From contig DKGY01000112.1 of assembly GCA_002453475.1 (NCBI GenBank), positions 15,041 through 25,646 of the forward strand: a stretch of 10,606 bases of DNA, in the 5' to 3' direction. The position numbers and the translations under genes are program-made. The first letter of the stretch is position 1, and every line of letters starts with the position of its first letter. Below, piece by piece: positions 1 through 5,860 of this stretch. The DNA comes from Clostridium sp. UBA6758 (GTDB lineage: Bacteria > Bacillota > Clostridia > Clostridiales > Clostridiaceae). The notes below the pieces were generated by a model. That model did no database searches. It had not been told where the DNA came from and saw only the letters and a program-made list of their open reading frames with translations.

Positions 1-1354
1 TAAAGGAAATCTGATCTATATTTCCATTAAATTTATCTCCAATTAATCCACATTCAAGCCCTGCATGAATTGCAGATATCTCTGCCTTGTTACCAAATTT
101 ATTTTCATAAACTTGTTCAAATACAGTTCTAATTTTAGAATCCGGATTATACTGCCATTCAGGATAATCTGATTCAAGCTCTATAACACAATTCATTATT
201 TCTGCAAGTACTGTCATTCGATCTACTATTGATTTTTTTAAAGAAGCTACTGAACTTCTAACTGCATTATCAAATTCTACAGCTTCACCAGTAGTAGTTA
301 CTACACCTACATTAGTAGAACTCTGTACTAATCCTGGTATTGCCATACTCATAGTTTGAACTCCATTCGGTAATAAGAATAATGTTCTTAGAACTTTCTG
401 TCTAGTATCATCACAGAATACTTTATCTACAGACTTAGTAATTTCATAAGTTAATTTTAAATCATCATCTATACCTTTTAACTCATTTATAAATATAGAA
501 CACCATTCTTTAACTTTTCCTTCAACTTTAACTACATCTTCTGGTCTTACAGCTATAATAGCATCTGATTCTCTTGGAATAGCATTCATTTTAGCTCCTC
601 CATTTAAAGATGCTAATTTGAAATCTACAACTGAATTAAGATCCATTAAGAATCTACCCATCATTTTATTGGCATTTCCTCTCTCTTTCTTAATTTCCAT
701 ACCAGAGTGTCCGCCTTTTAATCCTCTTATTTTAATAGCTAATGAACTATAGTTTTCTTCTACCTTTTCATAATTTGTTGGTACAGAAAACTTAAGCCTA
801 ACTCCACCAGCACAACTTACTAAAAGTACTCCTTCTTCTTCAGAATCTATATTTATTAGTATCCTTCCATCTAAATGTTCTGGATGTAAATTTGTAGCTC
901 CACCCATCCCTGTTTCTTCTTCAGTAGTAATTAATACTTCTATAGGAGGATGAGCTATTTTTGTATTATCAAGAATTGCAAGAGCATATGCTACAGCAAT
1001 ACCATTATCAGCTCCTAAAGTAGTTCCATTAGCCTTTATAAAGTCACCATCAACAATAAATTCTATTGGATCCTTCTCAAAGTCATGTTCAGTTCCTTGA
1101 TTTTTTTCACAAACCATATCCATATGTCCTTGTAAAATCACTGTTGGAGCATTTTCATAACCACTAGTAGCCGGCTTTTTAATAATAACATTTAGCGCTT
1201 CATCTTGTATAACTTCTAAATTTCTTTCCTTGGCAAACTTAACTAACCAATCACTAACAGCCTTTTCATTTCCTGAACCTCTTGGTATTTCATTCATCTC
1301 CTTAAAAAATTTGATTGCCTCAAAGCTTTTTAAGTTTTTTAATGTTTCTATCAT
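1..1354 (-). CDS. pepD: Aminoacyl-histidine dipeptidase (PepD, M20 metallopeptidase), C-terminus cut by window edge
   Basis: Cytosolic di-zinc exopeptidase that cleaves Xaa-His and other dipeptides. 451 residues are visible and the frame is open to the left edge; the family is about 480 long, so roughly 30 C-terminal residues are missing. Conserved M20 elements can be read: GHMDM (H77, D79), the bridging Asp in GADNG (D116), the catalytic and ligand glutamates in TEEETG (E145/E146), NIDSEEEG (D170), the dimerisation-domain motif KGGHSGM, and the final ligand His in AIHAGLECG (H430). I chose the ATG at 1354 because the protein then begins MIETLKNLK, as remembered homologs do. An in-frame ATG at 1363 is equally compatible with the AAGGAAAGG ribosome site. 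That site overlaps the stop codon of the upstream mntP gene, so the two are very probably co-transcribed and translationally coupled. Role: peptide nitrogen salvage. Confidence 0.93.
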   Translation of the reverse strand, partial: MIETLKNLKSFEAIKFFKEMNEIPRGSGNEKAVSDWLVKFAKERNLEVIQDEALNVIIKKPATSGYENAPTVILQGHMDMVCEKNQGTEHDFEKDPIEFIVDGDFIKANGTTLGADNGIAVAYALAILDNTKIAHPPIEVLITTEEETGMGGATNLHPEHLDGRILINIDSEEEGVLLVSCAGGVRLKFSVPTNYEKVEENYSSLAIKIRGLKGGHSGMEIKKERGNANKMMGRFLMDLNSVVDFKLASLNGGAKMNAIPRESDAIIAVRPEDVVKVEGKVKEWCSIFINELKGIDDDLKLTYEITKSVDKVFCDDTRQKVLRTLFLLPNGVQTMSMAIPGLVQSSTNVGVVTTTGEAVEFDNAVRSSVASLKKSIVDRMTVLAEIMNCVIELESDYPEWQYNPDSKIRTVFEQVYENKFGNKAEISAIHAGLECGLIGDKFNGNIDQISF

Positions 1355-1370
1355 TTTAATCATCCTTTCC

Positions 1371-1922
1371 TTAAAAGAAAATCATCTTTAATCCAAATAA
1401 TATTAAAATTATGCCTCCTATATAATCAGCATATTTTCTTAATATATGGATTTTTCTTAGATACTTTGCTATTATAAATGCTAATATGCTCATAAAAAAT
1501 GTTATCATACCAACAATAGCAGTAAAGAGTGTTAAGGTTACCATACTTTCTATCCTTGAGAAAGCAATAAATCCAATTACTATTGCATCAATGCTCACAG
1601 ATATCCCTAATATGAAGTACATTTTAAAGGTTATGACTATTCTTTCTTCTTTTTCTATCATACCTTCCTTTATCATAAGTATACCAACTATTGCAATTAC
1701 TATTCCTCCAATAACTGCCGGAACGGAAGCAATATTCTCTGTAAATATTTTACCACCAAATCCTCCTAAAATAGAAAACAAAAATTGGAAAAATCCAAAA
1801 GAAATTGCAAAAGATAACTTTTGTCTTGCCTTAGCTCCTCTATATAAACCAATAGCTATTGCAACACCAAAAGCATCTAATGAAACTGCCAAAGCTATGA
1901 ATAGCAATTCTTCTATTGCCAT
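1371..1922 (-). CDS. mntP: MntP-family manganese efflux pump (formerly DUF204)
   Basis: Six-helix inner-membrane protein of 183 residues, close to the roughly 188 of E. coli MntP, which exports excess Mn2+. The two halves are an internal repeat, each carrying an Asp in a membrane helix: SLDAFGVAIAIG (D16, G25) and SVSIDAIVIG (D112). The order matches remembered E. coli MntP, including a C-terminal IGGIILILFGLKM segment. A charged cytoplasmic loop (MIEKEER, about 88-94) separates the halves. The start is set by AGGAGG six bases before the ATG. It is the first gene of a pair with pepD, 7 nt downstream. Mn export is inferred from family membership; the related sporulation protein YtaF is a possible alternative, but the length and alignment fit MntP better. 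Confidence 0.88.
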   Translation of the reverse strand: MAIEELLFIALAVSLDAFGVAIAIGLYRGAKARQKLSFAISFGFFQFLFSILGGFGGKIFTENIASVPAVIGGIVIAIVGILMIKEGMIEKEERIVITFKMYFILGISVSIDAIVIGFIAFSRIESMVTLTLFTAIVGMITFFMSILAFIIAKYLRKIHILRKYADYIGGIILILFGLKMIFF

Positions 1923-2139
1923 AAAAGACCTCCTACAAATACAATAATTTAAAAGTTATCATAAATTTATATTTTAAATTACAACATTAACATTAATATT
2001 ATAATTCTAATTTTTCAAAATTATGATTATAAAATAAAATATTTGTATTATAATAATTATTACTTTTAAATATACAGTTGTCAATTAGAAATATAGTGTT
2101 AAAATATATTCATGAGTTTTATTATATGAGGTGATAACA
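1923..2139. promoter_or_regulatory. Divergent mntP/corA intergenic region
   Basis: This 217-nt AT-rich region separates two divergent metal-ion transporter genes. Toward mntP (minus strand) there is a perfect -35 TTGACA (2079-2084), a 17-nt spacer and AATAAT (2056-2061), implying a leader of about 125 nt. Toward corA (plus strand) there is TTGTCA (2078-2083), a 16-nt spacer and TAAAAT (2100-2105). The two -35 boxes overlap by five bases on opposite strands. Within the mntP leader an imperfect inverted repeat (2000-2014 with 2017-2031, 13 of 15 pairs) could fold as a nearly loopless AT hairpin. I see no yybP-ykoY manganese riboswitch, which often precedes mntP. Promoters are called by eye only. 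Confidence 0.6.
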
Positions 2140-3078
2140 TTGATTACAATATTTAAAAGTGATACCTCGGGCCTTCTTACAGAAATTGATTCTATAGAAC
2201 ATGGCTCTTGGATTAGTATGATTAATCCATCTAATGAAGAAGTTCTTCTTATTACGCAAAAGCTTAACATTCCTCAAGATTTTATAAGAGCTGCCTTAGA
2301 CGAAGAAGAAGGTTCAAGAATAGAATTTGAGAATAATGCTACTCTTGTAATTATAGATATTCCATTCACTGAAATGGATGATAATTCATTAACCTATGAT
2401 ACGTATCCATTAGCAATAGTATATACTGAAAGCGTAATTATAACTGTATGTCTTAAAAACAGTCCTGTATTATCAGATTTTACCCTTGAAAAAATTCCTT
2501 CATTTTATACTTTTAAGAAAGTCAGATTTATGCTTCAAATATTATATAGAGCATCAAATTATTATTTATTATACCTAAGACAAATAAATAGAAAGAGTCT
2601 ATTAGTTGAAAAAACTCTTTATAAATCTTTGAAAAACAGAGAATTAATTCAATTATTTGCTCTTCAAAAATCCTTAGTATATTTCTCTACATCTTTAAAA
2701 TCTAATGATTTAACCTTAGAGAAACTTTTAAAACAGGAAATTCTTACAAAATATGATGAAGATAGAGATATTTTAGATGATGTTATGATAGAAAATCGTC
2801 AAGCTATAGAGATGTGTAGTATATATAGTGTTGTACTAACTGGTACTATGGATGTCTTTGCTTCTATAATTTCTAATAATCAAAACCAAGTTATGAAATA
2901 CTTAACATCTGTGACTATAGTTATTTCTATTCCAACTTTAATATCAGGTCTTTTAGGTATGAATGTAGGTGGAATACCTTTTTTCAATACACCTGATGGA
3001 TTTCTGTATATGTGTATAATTGTAGGATTAATAACTTTAGCCGTAACCTACTATCTTAGAAAAAAAGATATGTTTTAA
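2140..3078 (+). CDS. corA: CorA-family Mg2+ (Co2+/Ni2+) channel, TTG start
   Basis: Pentameric inner-membrane divalent cation channel, 312 residues with this start (typical 310-350). A large acidic and helical cytoplasmic domain (about 1-245) is followed by two C-terminal membrane helices (about 252-271 and 282-303). The signature GMN selectivity motif lies at the end of the first helix (G273-M274-N275, as LLGMNVGG) and a basic tail LRKKDMF ends the protein. The start is decided by the ribosome site: GAGGTGAT (2128-2135) is a near-perfect anti-16S match, four bases before TTG at 2140. The GTG at 2131 lies inside that site and would lack one. The gene is monocistronic, with its own promoter and a strong terminator. 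Mg2+ is the default substrate for the family; Co2+, Ni2+ or Zn2+ export cannot be excluded. Confidence 0.92.
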   Translation: MITIFKSDTSGLLTEIDSIEHGSWISMINPSNEEVLLITQKLNIPQDFIRAALDEEEGSRIEFENNATLVIIDIPFTEMDDNSLTYDTYPLAIVYTESVIITVCLKNSPVLSDFTLEKIPSFYTFKKVRFMLQILYRASNYYLLYLRQINRKSLLVEKTLYKSLKNRELIQLFALQKSLVYFSTSLKSNDLTLEKLLKQEILTKYDEDRDILDDVMIENRQAIEMCSIYSVVLTGTMDVFASIISNNQNQVMKYLTSVTIVISIPTLISGLLGMNVGGIPFFNTPDGFLYMCIIVGLITLAVTYYLRKKDMF

Positions 3079-3096
3079 ATAGTAAACAATTACTTG

Positions 3097-3155
3097 AAAT
3101 CTAGCATATAATTATTAAGTTATTTAATGGATAATTATATGCTAGATTTTATATT
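3097..3155 (+). terminator. Rho-independent terminator after corA
   Basis: A perfect 19-bp inverted repeat (3097-3115 with 3131-3149) around a 15-nt loop begins 18 nt after the corA stop and runs into T-rich sequence on the plus strand. The stem is AT-rich, with a TCTAGC core. It separates corA from the DUF4397 gene. Confidence 0.7.
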
Positions 3156-3168
3156 AAGTTCCCTTTTG

Positions 3169-3197
3169 TAACATTCTGCAATTATATTTCATATACT
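3169..3197 (+). promoter_or_regulatory. Candidate sigma-E (mother-cell sporulation) promoter of the DUF4397 gene
   Basis: TAACATT (3169-3175), a 14-nt spacer and CATATACT (3190-3197) match the remembered B. subtilis sigma-E consensus (KMATATT, 13-14 nt, CATACAHT) at 13 of 15 positions. The predicted start is near 3204, about 26 nt before the preferred ATG at 3230. A sigma-A reading (TTGTAA at 3166-3171, TATACT at 3192-3197) needs a 20-nt spacer and is poorer. The match was made by eye in AT-rich DNA, so chance is possible. Confidence 0.4.
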
Positions 3198-3229
3198 ATA
3201 TTTGATAATATTTTTATATGAGGTATATA

Positions 3230-3904
3230 ATGCAATATATTAACTTTCCCTTTAATATTTCTACAAGAGAAGATGATATTGTCAATTCTGAAGATAATAT
3301 GTCAGCTTACGTAAGACTTGTTCACATTGCAGCTAGAGCTCCTGATTTAGATATTTATTTAAATGATAAACTAATAATACCATCTCTTAAATATAGAGAA
3401 TTTACCAACTATATTAAACTTCCTTCTGGAACTTATAACATAAAAGTATATAGAGCTAATAATACTGATTTTCCCTTGGCAGATGTAGATGTTTTTATAG
3501 CACCTAAAAGTGTAACTACCATAGCTGCTTACATTCAAAGAAGAATGCTAAGCTTATACCCTGTAGATGAGACTCCATTAACCTCTCCAACTGAAGGTAA
3601 AGCTAAAATTAGAATTGCTCAGTTTATTGAAAACATGCCACCTGTAGATGTAGTACTTTCTAATGGTACTGTACTTTATAAAAATGTAAACTTTAAGGAC
3701 ATAAGAAATTATATAGAACTACCTATTGGTAGATATACTATGCTATTAAAATTAGCTAATACAGATATTGATATGTTATATGTTCCCAATATAAATCTTA
3801 AATCAGATAAATACTACACTCTTTATTTGATTGGCTTAGTTAATAATTTTCCAACACCACAGATGTTAATACCTTTAGATGGAATAAGTTATTTAAATAT
3901 ATAA
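3230..3904 (+). CDS. DUF4397 domain protein with two tandem repeats
   Basis: A 224-residue protein of unknown function, made of two copies of a beta-rich DUF4397-like domain. Repeat 1 (about 26-103) has the landmarks YVRLVHIAARAPDLDIYLN, then TNYIKLPSGTYNIKVY. Repeat 2 (about 125-204) has AKIRIAQF, PPVDVVLSNG and RNYIELPIGRYTMLLKL. The protein ends in PLDGISYLNI, as remembered clostridial family members do. There is no signal peptide and no membrane helix, so it is probably cytoplasmic or assembled onto a spore or cell structure rather than secreted by the Sec route. I chose ATG 3230 because GAGG (3220-3223) lies six bases upstream; the earlier ATG at 3218 overlaps that site and would add only MRYI. 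A candidate sigma-E promoter upstream hints at expression during sporulation. No enzymatic motif is visible. Family assignment is fairly secure; function is unknown. Confidence 0.82.
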   Translation: MQYINFPFNISTREDDIVNSEDNMSAYVRLVHIAARAPDLDIYLNDKLIIPSLKYREFTNYIKLPSGTYNIKVYRANNTDFPLADVDVFIAPKSVTTIAAYIQRRMLSLYPVDETPLTSPTEGKAKIRIAQFIENMPPVDVVLSNGTVLYKNVNFKDIRNYIELPIGRYTMLLKLANTDIDMLYVPNINLKSDKYYTLYLIGLVNNFPTPQMLIPLDGISYLNI

Positions 3905-4014
3905 ATTTTGTTTCCTAAGGCTCTAAACCTTTATTAATGAACATTTTCACATAGCTATGACAGATACTATAACCAATATATATACTATAGATTTAACTAA
4001 AGTATTTTTATCAT

Positions 4015-4054
4015 AGAAAAATTCCATAAGCTACTATACTTATGGAATTTTTCT
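4015..4054. terminator. Bidirectional terminator between the DUF4397 gene and padR
   Basis: A perfect 16-bp inverted repeat (4015-4030 with 4039-4054) has an 8-nt loop. Each arm ends in an A5/T5 run, so both strands give a hairpin followed by a U-run. It sits between convergent genes and overlaps the last bases of the padR stop codon. The rest of the 3905-4014 gap holds only a 10-bp palindrome CATAGCTATG (3950-3959) and no gene. Confidence 0.75.
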
Positions 4055-4508
4055 AATCATATAAATCTTTTTTAATTATTTTAAATACTTCTAATGCCTC
4101 TTCTATATTTGATTTTAATAGCACTTTTTTATGTTCAAACTCTTTGATTCCTTCATTTGTAATGCTATATATCTTCTGAGATTTTTTCCCTTCATCCCAA
4201 CTACCTTCAATAAATCCTTGTTTCTCTAACTTTTTAAGCAAAGGATATATACCGCCTGTGCTAGGTATCCAAAATCCATTAGTCCGCTTTCCTATTTGAT
4301 GAGATATATCATTACCATTAGTAGGTCTCTGAGACAATATATATAGTGTGTATATTGGTAATAATCCTTTAGTAAACACTTGACCTACTGCTTCGTTTTC
4401 TATTTTTACCTTCCGAAGCTCTTGCAATTTTCTTTTATATTCTTCATAAAGTTTCTTTTCTTCAGCTTTTATACCACTTAAATCTCTCCCTAATTCATCC
4501 TCCACCAT
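4053..4508 (-). CDS. PadR-family winged-helix transcriptional regulator
   Basis: A 151-residue DNA-binding regulator. The PadR winged helix lies at about 46-125: helices around LPIYTLYILSQ and NGNDISHQIG, the family-typical segment GGIYPLLKKLEKQGFI (85-100) as recognition helix, then a wing with SQKIYSITNEG (110-120). A short helix (127-147) follows, probably for dimerisation as in PadR subfamily 2. Unusually, about 45 residues precede the domain, including a Lys/Glu-rich helix (about 15-38) that could form a coiled coil; many PadR proteins start almost at the first domain helix. It lies 6 nt after degV, with its ribosome site AAGGAG overlapping the degV stop, so the two form an operon. It probably represses its own operon through the repeated elements before degV; that, and the inducer, are inference. 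Confidence 0.9.
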   Translation of the reverse strand: MVEDELGRDLSGIKAEEKKLYEEYKRKLQELRKVKIENEAVGQVFTKGLLPIYTLYILSQRPTNGNDISHQIGKRTNGFWIPSTGGIYPLLKKLEKQGFIEGSWDEGKKSQKIYSITNEGIKEFEHKKVLLKSNIEEALEVFKIIKKDLYD

Positions 4509-4514
4509 ATCAAT

Positions 4515-5363
4515 CTACTCCTTTTCATAGATAAGTACTCCTATGAATCCTGGCCCTGAATGAACACCTGATACTGGACTTAGATAACCTCCGAAATTTA
4601 CGAAGTTAGTATTTTTATGTGATTTAAATTTATCTAGCAATGTCATAGCCTCTGCCTCCGCTTCACCATGCATTATATGAATATCATATTTTTTATCATT
4701 TAATTTTGATACTACAATATCATAAATTTTATTTAAAGATTGTTTTCTTCCTCTAACCTTTGCATAAGTATAATACTCACCTTCCTTATCTACACTTACA
4801 ATTGGTTTAAGATTTAAAAATTGAGCTATAGTTCCAGCTACCTTTCCAATTCTTCCCCCTCTTATAAGATATTCTAAGGTTCCTATAACAAAGTATATAT
4901 TTATTCTATCAGTTATTTTAGGAAGCTCTGATACTATTTCATCAAAACTTTTTCCTTGTTTAATCATTTCTGCTGACTCTTCAATAAGTATAGTTTCACC
5001 CTTAGATATAGACTTAGAATCATGAACATAGGTTTTAATCTCAGGATGATCCTCTGATATTAGTTTAATGGCATTATTAAACCCTGATAGTTTTGAAGAA
5101 ATTGTTACTACTATTGCGTGAGTATATCCTTCTTTTTTTAATTCATCATACATTTCCTCCATATCTCTCATGGATGGTAATGAAGTGGTTGGTGCATTAG
5201 TTTCTAAAGTATCATATACATATTTAGATGTAATATCTACTCCATCACTATACTCTTTATCCCTATATATTATTTTAAAAGGCAATACCTTTACATTGTA
5301 CTTATCAACTATATCCTTAGTAATATCACTAGCACTGTCAGTAATTAAAGCTATTTTTTCCAT
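4515..5363 (-). CDS. DegV-family fatty-acid-binding protein (FakB-like)
   Basis: A 282-residue cytosolic protein of the DegV family. Members bind a single fatty acid and, as FakB, present it to the kinase FakA for phosphorylation and entry into phospholipid synthesis. Motifs in order: ITDSASDI (7-14), the lipid-head-group motif TSLPS (60-64), TISSKLSGFNNA (87-98), LEYLIRGGRIGKVAG (163-177) and HSGPGFIGV (268-276). The start is ATG 5363, which has AGGAGTGAT eight bases upstream and gives the canonical N-terminus MEKIALITDS. A longer open frame reaches 5423 but its extra 20 residues are unlike the family and lie across the promoter. It is the first gene of an operon with padR. No fakA is present in this window, so partnership with FakA is inference from the family. 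Confidence 0.92.
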   Translation of the reverse strand: MEKIALITDSASDITKDIVDKYNVKVLPFKIIYRDKEYSDGVDITSKYVYDTLETNAPTTSLPSMRDMEEMYDELKKEGYTHAIVVTISSKLSGFNNAIKLISEDHPEIKTYVHDSKSISKGETILIEESAEMIKQGKSFDEIVSELPKITDRINIYFVIGTLEYLIRGGRIGKVAGTIAQFLNLKPIVSVDKEGEYYTYAKVRGRKQSLNKIYDIVVSKLNDKKYDIHIMHGEAEAEAMTLLDKFKSHKNTNFVNFGGYLSPVSGVHSGPGFIGVLIYEKE

Positions 5364-5393
5364 ACTTATCACTCCTATATGTGTTCTATTATT

Positions 5394-5445
5394 ATTATAT
5401 ATCACTAATGAGCTAATTATCAATAGTGATATATCAGAAGTGATA
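5394..5445 (-). promoter_or_regulatory. degV-padR promoter covered by repeated operator-like elements
   Basis: On the minus strand, TTGATA (5418-5423), an 18-nt spacer and a perfect TATAAT (5394-5399) form a sigma-A promoter about 30 nt before the degV start. The same bases carry an 11-bp perfect inverted repeat (5397-5407 with 5424-5434). Read another way, they carry adjacent TATCA-N4-TGATA elements at 5418-5431 and 5432-5445, with a degenerate third copy from 5400. A bound dimeric repressor here would block RNA polymerase. PadR encoded in the operon is the obvious candidate, by inference. Confidence 0.6.
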
Positions 5446-5485
5446 ATATTATATGCAATTTTTTTATATTTATTTATTTTATATA

Positions 5486-5713
5486 CTAAATTCTATGGAC
5501 TCTCTCTTTAATGGAATTTAAGACTTCTTCTAAATTCTTATTCTCTACAAGCACTCCATCTACCCTTGCAATGTACTTGTGACTGCATAAATTACATGCA
5601 CCTATACACATATTTTCTGTTATCTTATGATCATCACCAAGAAATTTTTTTAATTCCTTTACTAGTTCTTCTTGTCCCTCGTTACATTTACATGTACTAA
5701 TCTTCTTTCCCAT
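5486..5713 (-). CDS. Small five-cysteine protein, DUF1450/YuzB-like, possible Fe-S or metal binder
   Basis: A 75-residue cytosolic protein with no membrane helix. Cysteines fall as C8-x-C10 near the N-terminus, then C36-x3-C40-x2-C43 (CIGACNLC), followed by KYIARVDGVLVE and an amphipathic C-terminal helix. This layout resembles YuzB/DUF1450 and thioredoxin-like 2Fe-2S ferredoxins, in which such cysteines hold a cluster or metal; cluster binding is inference. The start ATG lies 10-11 bases after AAGGGA, a loose spacing, but an in-frame stop just upstream excludes a longer form. A promoter is visible: TTGTAA (5779-5784), 16 nt, TATAAT (5757-5762). No terminator is visible before degV, so some read-through into degV is possible. 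Confidence 0.72.
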   Translation of the reverse strand: MGKKISTCKCNEGQEELVKELKKFLGDDHKITENMCIGACNLCSHKYIARVDGVLVENKNLEEVLNSIKERVHRI

Positions 5714-5756
5714 AGTTTATTTATCCCTTCACTCCTTATTCATAATTTATATAATT

Positions 5757-5784
5757 ATTATATACTATAGTCCTTTATTTACAA
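5757..5784 (-). promoter_or_regulatory. Sigma-A promoter of the small cysteine protein gene
   Basis: Minus-strand TTGTAA (5779-5784), a 16-nt spacer and a perfect TATAAT (5757-5762) give a start near 5750 and a leader of about 37 nt. Called by eye. Confidence 0.5.
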
Positions 5785-5817
5785 CAAAAATTAAAATTTA
5801 TTTTCATTGAAAACTAT

Positions 5818-5843
5818 AGGCGTATACTATAAAGTACACGCCT
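5818..5843 (-). terminator. Probable terminator after znuA
   Basis: A 10-bp stem (5818-5827 with 5834-5843, one G-U pair in the minus-strand RNA) with a 6-nt loop and a GC-rich GGCG core lies just after the znuA stop. The minus-strand T-run (TTTTC) begins four bases after the stem, so termination may be only moderate. Confidence 0.55.
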
Positions 5844-5860
5844 TATTTTATATTATGTAA

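Noticed and set aside
1486..1947. Plus-strand open frame of 153 codons antisense to mntP
   Set aside because: It lies opposite a convincing MntP gene, has no good ribosome site, and its composition is the mirror of a membrane protein.
1923..2055. yybP-ykoY manganese riboswitch before mntP
   Set aside because: I looked for the GC-containing conserved loops of this riboswitch on the minus strand; the leader is nearly all A/T and lacks them.
2085..2270. Minus-strand open frame of 61 codons over the corA start
   Set aside because: It is antisense to the CorA N-terminus and the corA promoter, with no family resemblance.
3905..4014. Small RNA or short gene in the gap after the DUF4397 gene
   Set aside because: There is no ribosome site with an open frame and no promoter-terminator pair beyond the shared hairpin; only a 10-bp palindrome is seen.
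5364..5423. Longer DegV start adding 20 residues
   Set aside because: The extra residues are not DegV-like and overlap the predicted -10 and transcript start; the AGGAGTGAT site favours ATG 5363.
5170..5511. Plus-strand open frame of 113 codons opposite degV
   Set aside because: It is antisense to conserved DegV motifs and crosses the degV promoter; the hydrophobic look comes from AT-rich antisense codons.
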